Below, piece after piece: positions 1 through 7,024 of a stretch of DNA of 11,438 bases. The translations under genes were made by a program, and so were the position numbers. The notes under the pieces were generated by a model. The model saw only the letters and a program-made list of their open reading frames with translations. It searched no databases and had not been told where the DNA came from. Source of the stretch: an uncultured Bacilli bacterium (GTDB lineage Bacteria > Bacillota_I > Bacilli_A > RFN20 > CAG-288); NCBI GenBank assembly GCA_934700375.1, contig CAKUXT010000047.1:1-11438 (forward strand). Reading direction: 5' to 3'. Every line of letters starts with the position of its first letter. The stretch's first letter is position 1.

Positions 1-2
1 AT

Positions 3-1844
3 GCTTTGAAGGCTTTAGGAGGAGAGAATCTTTCCCTCTATCTGAATCAGACCGGTCAGTATTTTTCTGAAACACATCAGTCCGGAAATGACGAAAAAGC
101 AAGAACATATACTGAATCCATTTCAGAGACACCATCTGATAGCTCCACTGTCACTGATATCATGGAACTCATCTCCATTTTGCAGGAGATGGATATCTCC
201 GAGATTCAGAAGCTTGATTTCATCTCGCTTCTTGAAAATATCCAAAACGGCGATGTCATCACCGATGAGATGAATGAACAGTTAAGAGCAATCTATGAGC
301 AGCTGAGAAAGTATGCGGATATCATTGTCGGTGGCATGAATGTTGAGAAGACAGGCAAGACCAATGAGGATGGTACAGTCGATGCCGGATTCAGATTCTA
401 TCTGAATGATTATGGACTTTCTCAGTTGGATAAAGCATTTGTCGATATGATTTCAGGAATGACAGGACAAGATTCTGAAGAGCTTGAATCGTTATTGCCA
501 CAGCTGAAGTTTACGGATGCTACTGTCGCTATCGATCTTTATAGAGGAGATGATCAGTATACGCACTTCGGAGGATGCTATTTCAATTTTGCGTTCGATG
601 TCATAAGCGAAGACGAAAGCAAGAAGTCCAACAATATCACAATGGAACTTGTGATGGATCATAACAACGGAGAAAAGCTTTACTCTGATTACTTCGGCTC
701 TTTGGAAAAGAGAAATCAGCATTATAAGAAAGTCAGCGATGAATTCAATTCCTATTATGACAAGATAGGAAAGTCCATTTCCTATTTTGATGGAGACTGT
801 AATCCTGGAAGTCTTGATATCTCCAAGGAAAACGGAGATATCTTAGATGCTGCTGTCATCTTATACGATACCTTGGATGCTGACACAAAGTTCATGCTGA
901 CGGATGCTGTTGATAAGAGTACGATCAAAAAGAATTACAATGAGGGAAGAGATAAGGTAAAGAAGGCTGCAAATATTTATAACCCCTTATACAGTCTTGA
1001 AGAGATCAGGGGCAGTCATTCTTTAGCCAGTGTCTCTACCGCATTCAATAAAGCGATGGAATATAAGAACTGGGAGTTGGCCTTCAAGGAACTGGATTCC
1101 TCTGCTTATGATAAAGTTCTGAAGGTTGAGAAGGATGCTCTTGATAGTTTAGAGAATCAGATCGAATCCTATAAGGCTTCTATCTCCTCTCTCAGTGAAG
1201 ATGCAAGCGATGCTGAAATCAAAGCTGTTCTTCAGACAGAGCTTTCCGCATTGAGAAAAGAAGTCAAGAATTATATGCCTTCTACCATCTTAGGATTGAA
1301 GACAGATGCGAAGTATTCTTCTTCCTTATTCCTCACGGATGAGCTGAAAGAGAAGAGAGCATCTCTTGTCACTACAGCTCTCAATGGACCGTTGTATCAG
1401 ATCGAAAGTCTGAATCAGGACTATTATGTCAATCATCTGAAGAAGATCGTTACAGATACGACAAAGACAGGAAAAGGGATCAATGATGCCTTCAATTCCT
1501 TTGTCGATACATACCACGATACGATTGTCTCTTCTTCTATGGTGAATAGCACTGCTGCTGAATCCTATGTTGTTTCAAAAGCAAAAGAAGAAGTGAAAGA
1601 AAGCTACAATAGTGCAGTCACTCCTTATTTCCAGGAACTGACGGATAAAGCAATTGCTTCTTATACTAAGATGAAGAATGAGAATACTGATACCAATAAG
1701 ACTGCATTTACAAAAGCGGTCAATGAAGCAAAGTCTGTTCTTCAGGCTGCAGAAGAATGTGAAAAGAAGGTCTTTGGTGAGTCGCTCACTATAGATTATT
1801 CTTCCTTCTTAGGACAGCTTGAAACAATGGGCGGCAATATCTGA
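3..1844 (+). CDS. Unrecognised large acidic protein, 5'-truncated by the window edge
   Basis: I do not recognise this protein. The reading frame is open to the left edge of the window, so the real start is probably upstream. A TTG at position 6 could serve as a start but has no ribosome binding site before it. The AGGAGGA at 17-23 has no in-frame start codon at a suitable distance. Residue numbers count from that TTG. Residues 1-50 are Ser/Thr/Glu-rich and low complexity. Residues 51-105 look helical. Residues 106-220 look beta-rich, with alternating hydrophobic residues and Gly/Tyr/Phe clusters such as GGCYFNFAFDV. Residues 300-600 are mostly helical, with heptad-like coiled-coil stretches near 368-423 and 515-590. 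There is no membrane segment in the visible part. Only three cysteines appear (in GGCYF, GDCNPG and EECEKK), with no metal-site spacing. The composition would suit the soluble part of an exported protein or lipoprotein whose signal peptide lies outside the window, but that is inference. A terminator follows, so it is the last gene of its transcript. Confidence 0.8.
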   Translation, partial: ALKALGGENLSLYLNQTGQYFSETHQSGNDEKARTYTESISETPSDSSTVTDIMELISILQEMDISEIQKLDFISLLENIQNGDVITDEMNEQLRAIYEQLRKYADIIVGGMNVEKTGKTNEDGTVDAGFRFYLNDYGLSQLDKAFVDMISGMTGQDSEELESLLPQLKFTDATVAIDLYRGDDQYTHFGGCYFNFAFDVISEDESKKSNNITMELVMDHNNGEKLYSDYFGSLEKRNQHYKKVSDEFNSYYDKIGKSISYFDGDCNPGSLDISKENGDILDAAVILYDTLDADTKFMLTDAVDKSTIKKNYNEGRDKVKKAANIYNPLYSLEEIRGSHSLASVSTAFNKAMEYKNWELAFKELDSSAYDKVLKVEKDALDSLENQIESYKASISSLSEDASDAEIKAVLQTELSALRKEVKNYMPSTILGLKTDAKYSSSLFLTDELKEKRASLVTTALNGPLYQIESLNQDYYVNHLKKIVTDTTKTGKGINDAFNSFVDTYHDTIVSSSMVNSTAAESYVVSKAKEEVKESYNSAVTPYFQELTDKAIASYTKMKNENTDTNKTAFTKAVNEAKSVLQAAEECEKKVFGESLTIDYSSFLGQLETMGGNI

Positions 1845-1870
1845 AAAGACTGAAGAGAAAACAACACTGA

Positions 1871-1911
1871 AAAGGAATGCTCTCGATAAAAAAGGAGAGC
1901 GTTCCTTTTTT
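1871..1911 (+). terminator. Rho-independent terminator of the 5'-truncated gene
   Basis: GGAATGCTCTC (1874-1884) pairs with GAGAGCGTTCC (1895-1905) as an 11-bp stem with one T-G pair. It is preceded by AAA and followed by six T residues. It lies about 30 bp after the stop at 1844. Confidence 0.9.
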
Positions 1912-2109
1912 ACAGCAGTCAAAAGTGGCTAAGATAACAATAGTTGCCATTCCATACATGTGTAAAGAAAGTTGGCTAGTTATGAAAACGCGAAATATAA
2001 AAGAAATATTGAATGTTTCAAGTTAAGCTTATAGGCGTCTGACTGCCTTTTGATGACTGAAAAACCAAGCAGAAGAATATGCCGATGTTCAAGATTGCAT
2101 CGTTATGTT
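1912..2109. other. Intergenic stretch without a supported gene
   Basis: About 200 bp between the terminator and the proposed promoter of the DUF1538 operon. I see no ORF with a ribosome binding site. A 14-codon plus-strand ORF from 1982 lacks a Shine-Dalgarno sequence. A minus-strand frame is open from about 2200 down to a stop at 2018-2020 but has no ATG; it is discussed under the rejected items. No tRNA or terminator-like structure is seen beyond the one at 1871-1911. Confidence 0.5.
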
Positions 2110-2138
2110 TTTCAACAGATTTTTCAAGTTTGTACAAT
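2110..2138 (+). promoter_or_regulatory. Candidate promoter of the DUF1538/P-II operon
   Basis: TTTCAA (2110-2115), a 17-bp spacer, then TACAAT (2133-2138) fits a sigma-A promoter with a good -10 and a weak -35. The same -35 hexamer and spacing are used in the proposed oxidoreductase promoter. It would give a leader of roughly 70 nt. Other AT-rich -10-like hexamers lie closer to the gene (for example TATTAT at 2191-2196) but lack a -35 at proper spacing, so the assignment is tentative. Confidence 0.35.
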
Positions 2139-2204
2139 GTCGAAATTTGTATAGATTTTTTATAGGAAAATATGCCCTTATCGGTTAAAATATTATAGCT
2201 AAAA

Positions 2205-2210
2205 AGGAGG
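2205..2210 (+). promoter_or_regulatory. Ribosome binding site of the DUF1538 gene
   Basis: A perfect AGGAGG lies 7 nt before the ATG at 2218. It fixes the start codon and suggests efficient translation. Confidence 0.85.
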
Positions 2211-2217
2211 GCATTCT

Positions 2218-3888
2218 ATGTTCAAAGAAACTTTATCTCGTTTAAAAGAAGCATCCTTTTCAATTCTACCTGTTGTCGTTATGGTGTTGATTTTCAATTT
2301 TGCAATCCCTGGGATGACATTAGAATCGGATGGATCAAAATTCGGACCTGTCATGGTCTCTTTACTGATATCTGTCATACCGCTTATTTTAGGAACGGCA
2401 TTGTTCTCTATCGGCGCTGAAAAATCCGTTGCCAAAATCGGAGAAGTCGTCGGAACGACACTGACAAAAAGAAAGTCTTTGGTGTTGCTTCTTGTCATCT
2501 CTCTTCTTTTAGGTATCCTTGCTACAATCGCAGAACCGGATCTTACCGTTCTTGCTTCCCGTATTTCAGAAAACGGACCAAACTGGTCATTGATCGTCAT
2601 CTCTGCAATCGGTGTCGGTATCTTCTTAGTCGTTGCTATTCTTCGTGTCGCTTATGATAAACCGCTGAAATATTGGCTTGCAATCGGATACGGCCTTGTC
2701 TTTACGCTAAGCATGTTTGCCGATCCTGATTTCTTCTCTATCATCTTTGATGCAGGCGGTGTCACAACCGGTGTTATCACCGTCCCCTTCATCATCGCCT
2801 TAGGCATGGGTGTTGCCAGAGTCTTAGGCGGCGAGAACGCAGAAGATGATTCCTTCGGTTATTCCGGTCTTTGCTCTTTAGGTACTGTTCTTGCAGCTAT
2901 GGTCTTCTCCATCGTCATGAAGAGATCAGGCGCTTTGGATAGCATTCAGAACGTCATCGCAGAAAAGTTCGATATCAACAATATCACAAGCGCAACCGAT
3001 TCGATGATGATTCCGCTTGAGAACTATTCACAGCTCGGAAAGCTTTATCTGGCTAACGCTCTCTCCTCTACAAAAGACGTCACATTGTCTATCACTCCTA
3101 TCGTCTTATTCTTCGTCATCTTCAACTTCTTTGCCAAAATCCATGGCAAGGCCTTAGGATCCATTGTCATCGGATTTGTCTATACCTTCTTCGGAATGGT
3201 ATTCTTCTTCCTCGGCGCAGAGAGCGGATTCATCCCTCTTGCCTCCGCCCTTGGAAAATGGTTCTCTACCAGTATGGTAGCAGGCGAAAACCTATTATGG
3301 CTGTTTGTTCTTGTCTGTGTCGTTTTAGGCTTTATCGCCATGCTTGCAGAACCCAGTGTCAGAGTTCTTGCCGTTAACGTCTCTGAAGTCTCAAGAGGCG
3401 TCATTTCCAAAAAGACCATCTATATCGCATTAGGAGCCGCAACTTCTCTTGCCTTGATGATGAATGTCTTCCGTGTCACTTATAATATCGACTTCATTTA
3501 CTTCATCGTTCCGCTCTTCCTTATCGCTCTTGCTTTAGCCTTCTTCTCTCCTGATATCTATGTCGGCATTGCAATCGATGCTGCCGGTGTTGCGACAGGA
3601 ACGATGGCGAGCTGCTTCTTCCTTCCGATGTTCATCGGATATGCAAGCATCATCTATGCCAATAATCTGCAGGGCAATAAATCACTGGGCGCCGCTTTGA
3701 TGAAAAACGGATTCGGTGTTGTCGGTCTGATGTCTGTCATGCCGATCATTGCGGTTGAAGTCGTCGGCCTTATCGCTGTCATCAAGACACAGCTTGCTTA
3801 CCGCAGAGCGCTTGCTCAGGTTGTCGAGCCTGATGATAGCCAGGTCATCCATTTACCTTCCCAGTTAGAAGAAAGCGCAGGTGTGTGA
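2218..3888 (+). CDS. DUF1538 family integral membrane protein (internally duplicated, putative transporter)
   Basis: A 556-residue, very hydrophobic protein with roughly a dozen membrane segments. It contains two copies of the DUF1538 module. The first carries FSIGAE (63-68), AEPDLTVLA (105-113) and DAGGVTTG (178-185). The second repeats these as FLGAES (331-336), AEPSVRVLA (377-385) and DAAGVATG (454-461), an offset of about 270 residues. The acidic AEP and Gly-rich D-A-G/A-G-V motifs are the family hallmarks and resemble the re-entrant or substrate loops of duplicated transporters. No substrate has been assigned to the family that I can name. The C-terminal 30 residues are polar and presumably cytoplasmic. 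The start is fixed by AGGAGG. The stop TGA is separated by one base from the next ATG, so translation with the first P-II-like gene is probably coupled. Such coupling suggests that the P-II-like proteins control this membrane protein. The family assignment is confident; a transport function is inference. Confidence 0.88.
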   Translation: MFKETLSRLKEASFSILPVVVMVLIFNFAIPGMTLESDGSKFGPVMVSLLISVIPLILGTALFSIGAEKSVAKIGEVVGTTLTKRKSLVLLLVISLLLGILATIAEPDLTVLASRISENGPNWSLIVISAIGVGIFLVVAILRVAYDKPLKYWLAIGYGLVFTLSMFADPDFFSIIFDAGGVTTGVITVPFIIALGMGVARVLGGENAEDDSFGYSGLCSLGTVLAAMVFSIVMKRSGALDSIQNVIAEKFDINNITSATDSMMIPLENYSQLGKLYLANALSSTKDVTLSITPIVLFFVIFNFFAKIHGKALGSIVIGFVYTFFGMVFFFLGAESGFIPLASALGKWFSTSMVAGENLLWLFVLVCVVLGFIAMLAEPSVRVLAVNVSEVSRGVISKKTIYIALGAATSLALMMNVFRVTYNIDFIYFIVPLFLIALALAFFSPDIYVGIAIDAAGVATGTMASCFFLPMFIGYASIIYANNLQGNKSLGAALMKNGFGVVGLMSVMPIIAVEVVGLIAVIKTQLAYRRALAQVVEPDDSQVIHLPSQLEESAGV

Positions 3889-3889
3889 T

Positions 3890-4336
3890 ATGAAACTATT
3901 CAAGAAAATCAAAACCTTCAATAAGGAGAACAGAAAAGCGGAGAAGCTTGCTCCGTTTGAAAAAAGAGAACGGATTCATTCTCTTTCTGCGGTGTTCACG
4001 ATCGTCAATCGTGGACAGGCCAATTTCTTTGTCGATGCCTACAATGATATCGGTGCCAGCATCTCAATGGTTCTTTACTCCTACTCTATGCCGCCTGAAC
4101 AATATCGAAATATCTTAGGCGTTGATTCGACAAAGAAAGAGATTGTTCTTACGATATTGAGAGAAGAGGATGTCAAGAAGGCGCTTGATATCGCAAAAGA
4201 GAGATTCTCAATATCCCATGCTGCCAAGGGAATCGCGTTCAGCTGCCCGATTGATTCCGTTAGTGGAATTGCAGTCTATAAATTCTTAGCCGACCAGAAT
4301 GAAAGTGTGAGGAAACAGGAAAATGACAGAAAATAA
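3890..4336 (+). CDS. P-II-like regulatory protein, long form (148 aa)
   Basis: A GlnB/P-II-like ferredoxin-fold protein of 148 residues. Residues 1-30 are a lysine/arginine-rich extension not found in canonical P-II (about 112 aa). The P-II core spans about 31-133: strand LSAVFTIVNRG, helix 43-54, strand ASISMVLY, a shortened loop where the T-loop should be (about 64-82), strand KEIVLTIL (83-90), helix 92-106, then a B-loop-like AAKGIAFSCPIDSVSG (111-126). The canonical P-II B-loop TGxxGDGK is absent, as is the Tyr-51-type uridylylation site. ATP/ADP binding in the classical way therefore cannot be assumed. An upstream GTG at 3881 is in frame, but it lies inside the DUF1538 gene with no ribosome binding site. 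The ATG at 3890 has AGGTG six bases upstream and sits one base after the preceding stop. It is clearly paralogous to the next gene. It is probably a regulator of the DUF1538 protein, perhaps by membrane association through the basic N-terminus. Confidence 0.8.
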   Translation: MKLFKKIKTFNKENRKAEKLAPFEKRERIHSLSAVFTIVNRGQANFFVDAYNDIGASISMVLYSYSMPPEQYRNILGVDSTKKEIVLTILREEDVKKALDIAKERFSISHAAKGIAFSCPIDSVSGIAVYKFLADQNESVRKQENDRK

Positions 4337-4667
4337 TCAGAAATACGAATTGATCTTAGCCATCGTCAACAAAGGATCGACTGACTTGGTCATGAATGCA
4401 GCCAATGCCGCAGGCGGAAGAGGCGGAACCATTTCCGTTGCCAGAGGCACCGGAAATCCAGAGCTTGCCAAATTCTATGGTTTGGCCATCCAGCCTGAAA
4501 AAGAGATTGTCTTCATCGTTGTCGATAAGACTATCAAGGATGCCGTCATGAAGAAAATCTATGATGATGCAGGCATTGCTACACAGGGCCAGGGCATCAT
4601 CATCTCCCTTCCTATCACTGATGCTGTCGGTCTTACTCCGATCGATGAAGAGAAGGAAGAAAACTAA
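4323..4667 (+). CDS. P-II-like regulatory protein, short form (114 aa)
   Basis: A compact P-II family protein near the standard family length of about 112 residues. Visible elements are strand YELILAIVNKGS (8-19), helix 20-30, a Gly-rich GGRGGTISVARG (31-42), a shortened T-loop region with one tyrosine (43-60), strand KEIVFIVV (60-67), helix 69-83, and GQGIIISLPITDAVG (89-103), which is the B-loop/strand equivalent. Its pattern aligns end to end with the core of the preceding protein: KEIVFIVV matches KEIVLTIL, and GQGIIISLPI matches AKGIAFSCPI. The two therefore probably form homo- or heterotrimers. The classical uridylylation tyrosine context and the TGxxGDGK signature are missing. The start ATG overlaps the upstream gene by 14 bp, with GAGGAAACAGGA just upstream as ribosome binding site. 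The C-terminus is acidic (DEEKEEN). The role is inferred as effector sensing that controls the DUF1538 membrane protein. Confidence 0.85.
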   Translation: MTENNQKYELILAIVNKGSTDLVMNAANAAGGRGGTISVARGTGNPELAKFYGLAIQPEKEIVFIVVDKTIKDAVMKKIYDDAGIATQGQGIIISLPITDAVGLTPIDEEKEEN

Positions 4668-4680
4668 ATAGATCAAACGA

Positions 4681-4729
4681 AAAGATTCTCCGCCATTTCT
4701 GAACAGTTCAGGGAGGAGAATCTTTTTTG
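4681..4729 (+). terminator. Terminator of the DUF1538/P-II operon
   Basis: GATTCTCC (4685-4692) pairs with GGAGAATC (4716-4723), extended by an A-run on the left and six T residues on the right. An inner hairpin CTGAA-CAG-TTCAG sits in the loop, making one long interrupted stem. It starts 14 bp after the operon's last stop. Confidence 0.88.
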
Positions 4730-4917
4730 TTGGATCGGTTATGATTCTTGCAGAGCCTTAGAATTTCATTTTTCTGTTCTTCTATCGAGGTAGTACAACC
4801 ATTTTTCAACCAACAGATGATAAATGCTGAAATTCCGTATTCATAGAATAATCGCGTTGTTCTATCGATTCCTATCATAAATATTATCGAGTAAATCATG
4901 ATGAAGTGGCGTTGATG
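4708..4917 (-). pseudogene. Remnant of a TetR-family regulator C-terminus
   Basis: A minus-strand frame open from 4917 to a stop at 4708-4710. It contains FYEYGISAFIICWLKNGC followed by TSIEEQKNEILRL. This spacing (a G-I-x-x-x-I helix, then WLKNG, then S-x-E-E and I-L-x-L) is the pattern at the C-terminal end of many Firmicutes TetR-type regulators of the DhaS/TetR_C group. No helix-turn-helix region is present: a stop codon interrupts the frame at 4918-4920, and only about 80 bp separate it from the ATPase gene, most of that being spacer and terminator. The only in-frame ATG (4899) has no ribosome binding site. Its end runs into the operon terminator of the opposite strand. I therefore read it as a decayed fragment rather than a gene. 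The match was made by eye from family knowledge and could be coincidental. Confidence 0.5.
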
Positions 4918-4961
4918 TTAAGCGATGGGAAATACTTCCTTTTAGAAGAAAAATGAAACGA

Positions 4962-4986
4962 TAAAAGCATGGACAGAATCCATGCT
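4962..4986 (-). terminator. Terminator of the metal ATPase gene
   Basis: On the minus strand, AGCATGGA and TCCATGCT (4979-4986 and 4966-4973) form a perfect 8-bp stem with a 5-nt loop, followed by TTTTAT. It lies 15 bp beyond the stop of the minus-strand ATPase gene. Confidence 0.75.
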
Positions 4987-5001
4987 ATTATTACAATCTG
5001 A

Positions 5002-7011
5002 TTATGCTTTTTTAGGTTGCTTGATGTATTTTGGCCTATAGAAGAGCATTCTTAATGCGTTCAGTACACAGATGACCATAACACCGGTATCGGAGATAGA
5101 TGAGACGATCATCGCATAATCTCCTAATACGCCTGTAGAGACAAGGACCATGACCAAGACTTTCAGGAAGATAGAGAGGAAGATTCCTAAATAGACAACG
5201 GACAATGTTTTCTTGGAGAGTCTTTTTGCTTCAGCGACTTTCATAAGATTGTCATCCATGATGACGATGTCGCTTGCTTCAATGGCAGCATCGCTTCCTA
5301 ATCCGCCCATTGCGATGCCGACATCGCTTGCCAACAAACTGGGGGAGTCGTTGATGCCATCGCCGACATACATGACTTTATGTTTTGCTTCTTTCATCCT
5401 TTTGATTTCAATGAGTTTTTCTTCGGGAAGCAGCTCATAGAAGGCATCATCTGCATTGACTTCATCTTTGACGGCTAAGACGATTCTCTCTTCGTCTCCG
5501 GAGAGGATGATGTTCTTCTTGGAGTGCTCTTTCTTTAAATCAGACAAAGCTTCTTTGCTTTGGTCTTTGATCTTATCTGCAACGATGAAGGTTTCCAACT
5601 GACCAACATCAAGTTCGGCTAAATAGAGAACCTTATAAGGAGTCTTCTCTTCTTTTGCTTCGATGTTGTTGTCTTTCAAGAGGTCAAGAGAACCGATTAG
5701 ATAGGTATGAGAATCGATGGTTCCTTTGATTCCCTTTCCAGGAATGTTTTCTAACTGATCGACAGGAAGCAGTTCTTCTTTGTTAGCTTCCTTGATGGCA
5801 CTTGCTAAAGGATGTGTCGATTTGTTTTCAAGTGATGCTGCAATCTGAAGATATTTTTTGTCGGGTTCGTTTTTCAGAACGAACTTTCCTTCTGTGAGTG
5901 TTCCTGTTTTATCAAAGACATTGGTATCCGTTTTGGATAAGTTCTCCATGGCGATAGATCCTTTGATGAGGATTCCAAGTTTGGATGCAGAACCGATTCC
6001 AGAGAAGAATCCGATCGGTACAGCGATGACTAAGGAACAGGGACAGGAGATAAGAAGAATGGATAAGGCACGATAGAGCCAATCCTTTCCTCCGTTTGCA
6101 AAGTCCCATTTGCTGGCAGCGAAACCGATGAGGAAGACAAGAAGAGAAATCAGCATGACAATAGGAGTATAGATTCTTGCAAAACGGGTGATGAGCTTTT
6201 CGGATTTTGCTTTCTTCTCCTGCTCATTCTCGACAAGATCCATAATCTTGCTGAGAGTAGAGTTCTTATATTCTTTTTCTACTTTCAAAACGATCAAAGA
6301 GGAGAGGTTGATGCTTCCGGAATAGACGGCATCTCCTTCTTTTTTGTCAGAAGGCATGGATTCACCGTTGAGGGAAGACTGATCAAAGGAAGAGTTTCCT
6401 TTGATGATGGTTCCATCAACGGAGACTTTTTCTCCAGGTCTTATTTCAATCAGATCACCGATTTTCAGATCTTCAGGCTCTTTTTCGATGATTCTGTTGT
6501 TCTCATCGATATAATGCGCATACAAGGGCATGTTGTTCACAAGCTTTGTAATGGATTTCTTCGATTTGGATGTTGCATAATCCTCTAACATTTCACCGAC
6601 AATGGAGAAGAGAACGACAAAGAGACATTCTGGATACTGATTGATGATGTAGGCACCGATTGTTGCAACAATCATCAATAAAAACTCATTGAATATCTCT
6701 CCTTCTTTCATTTCTTCAATACAGGAGAGAAGGATTTTTATCAATAGCGGAATATATCCTATTGTATATAAAAGGAAAGAGAAGAAGGAATAGGATGTAT
6801 AGAATCCTTTGTCTTTGAAAAGAGACCAAGAGATTTCCTGATAAAGACCAGGATCTTTTGCTCCGCTGATCTTTTCTAAAACAAAACCGGATATCAAAAA
6901 GACAAGGCCGAAAAGGAAAAAGGAAAGGTTTACGATCTTCTCTTTTCTTTCTTCTTTTTCATCACAGCAATCATGTTCTTTTTCATCGTGGTGACAGTGT
7001 TTGCAAGCCAT
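5002..7011 (-). CDS. P1B-type heavy-metal ATPase (Zn/Cd/Pb exporter type)
   Basis: A 669-residue ATP-driven metal exporter of the CadA/ZntA kind in the cytoplasmic membrane. Visible motifs in order: a Cys/His-rich tail (CKHCHH, then HDCC, within residues 3-16); membrane segments near 27-46, 71-97, 108-124 and 128-142; an actuator NGES (215-218) where TGES is usual; membrane segments 281-299 and 312-338, the latter with the metal-binding CPC (323-325); the phosphorylated Asp in DKTGTLT (D367); the P1B-specific His-Pro (400-401); SGD (504-506); the hinge GDGINDSP (550-557); and two last membrane segments with SDTGVMV, in which D641 matches the Asp that marks the Zn/Cd/Pb subgroup. The pattern argues against a copper pump. 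The usual N-terminal HMA domain is absent and the short Cys/His tail takes its place. The start follows AAGGAGG at 5 nt. Transcription is probably metal-controlled through the dyad at 7025-7046. The gene stands alone; no sensor gene is in the window. Confidence 0.95.
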   Translation of the reverse strand: MACKHCHHDEKEHDCCDEKEERKEKIVNLSFFLFGLVFLISGFVLEKISGAKDPGLYQEISWSLFKDKGFYTSYSFFSFLLYTIGYIPLLIKILLSCIEEMKEGEIFNEFLLMIVATIGAYIINQYPECLFVVLFSIVGEMLEDYATSKSKKSITKLVNNMPLYAHYIDENNRIIEKEPEDLKIGDLIEIRPGEKVSVDGTIIKGNSSFDQSSLNGESMPSDKKEGDAVYSGSINLSSLIVLKVEKEYKNSTLSKIMDLVENEQEKKAKSEKLITRFARIYTPIVMLISLLVFLIGFAASKWDFANGGKDWLYRALSILLISCPCSLVIAVPIGFFSGIGSASKLGILIKGSIAMENLSKTDTNVFDKTGTLTEGKFVLKNEPDKKYLQIAASLENKSTHPLASAIKEANKEELLPVDQLENIPGKGIKGTIDSHTYLIGSLDLLKDNNIEAKEEKTPYKVLYLAELDVGQLETFIVADKIKDQSKEALSDLKKEHSKKNIILSGDEERIVLAVKDEVNADDAFYELLPEEKLIEIKRMKEAKHKVMYVGDGINDSPSLLASDVGIAMGGLGSDAAIEASDIVIMDDNLMKVAEAKRLSKKTLSVVYLGIFLSIFLKVLVMVLVSTGVLGDYAMIVSSISDTGVMVICVLNALRMLFYRPKYIKQPKKA

Positions 7012-7016
7012 AGAAG

Positions 7017-7023
7017 CCTCCTT
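7017..7023 (-). promoter_or_regulatory. Ribosome binding site of the metal ATPase
   Basis: On the minus strand AAGGAGG lies 5 nt before the ATG at 7011-7009. It fixes the start, so the Cys/His tail is the true N-terminus. Confidence 0.85.
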
Positions 7024-7024
7024 A

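Noticed and set aside
6..8. TTG as the start of the first protein
   Set aside because: There is no ribosome binding site before it and the frame stays open to the window edge, so truncation is more likely than a rare start exactly here.
2018..2208. Minus-strand frame open for about 64 codons across the DUF1538 upstream region
   Set aside because: It has no ATG, no ribosome binding site and runs through the proposed promoter and the DUF1538 ribosome binding site. It could be an intergenic repeat or old remnant, but I recognise no family.
3881..3889. GTG start for the first P-II-like gene, adding three residues
   Set aside because: It lies inside the DUF1538 gene without a spaced ribosome binding site. 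The ATG at 3890 sits directly after the stop and has AGGTG at 6 nt.
5002..7011. Copper ATPase (CopA/CopB) for the metal pump
   Set aside because: CPC alone is ambiguous, but the SDTG motif in the last membrane segment and the absence of the copper-type Asn/Tyr and Met/Ser signatures fit the Zn/Cd/Pb subgroup.
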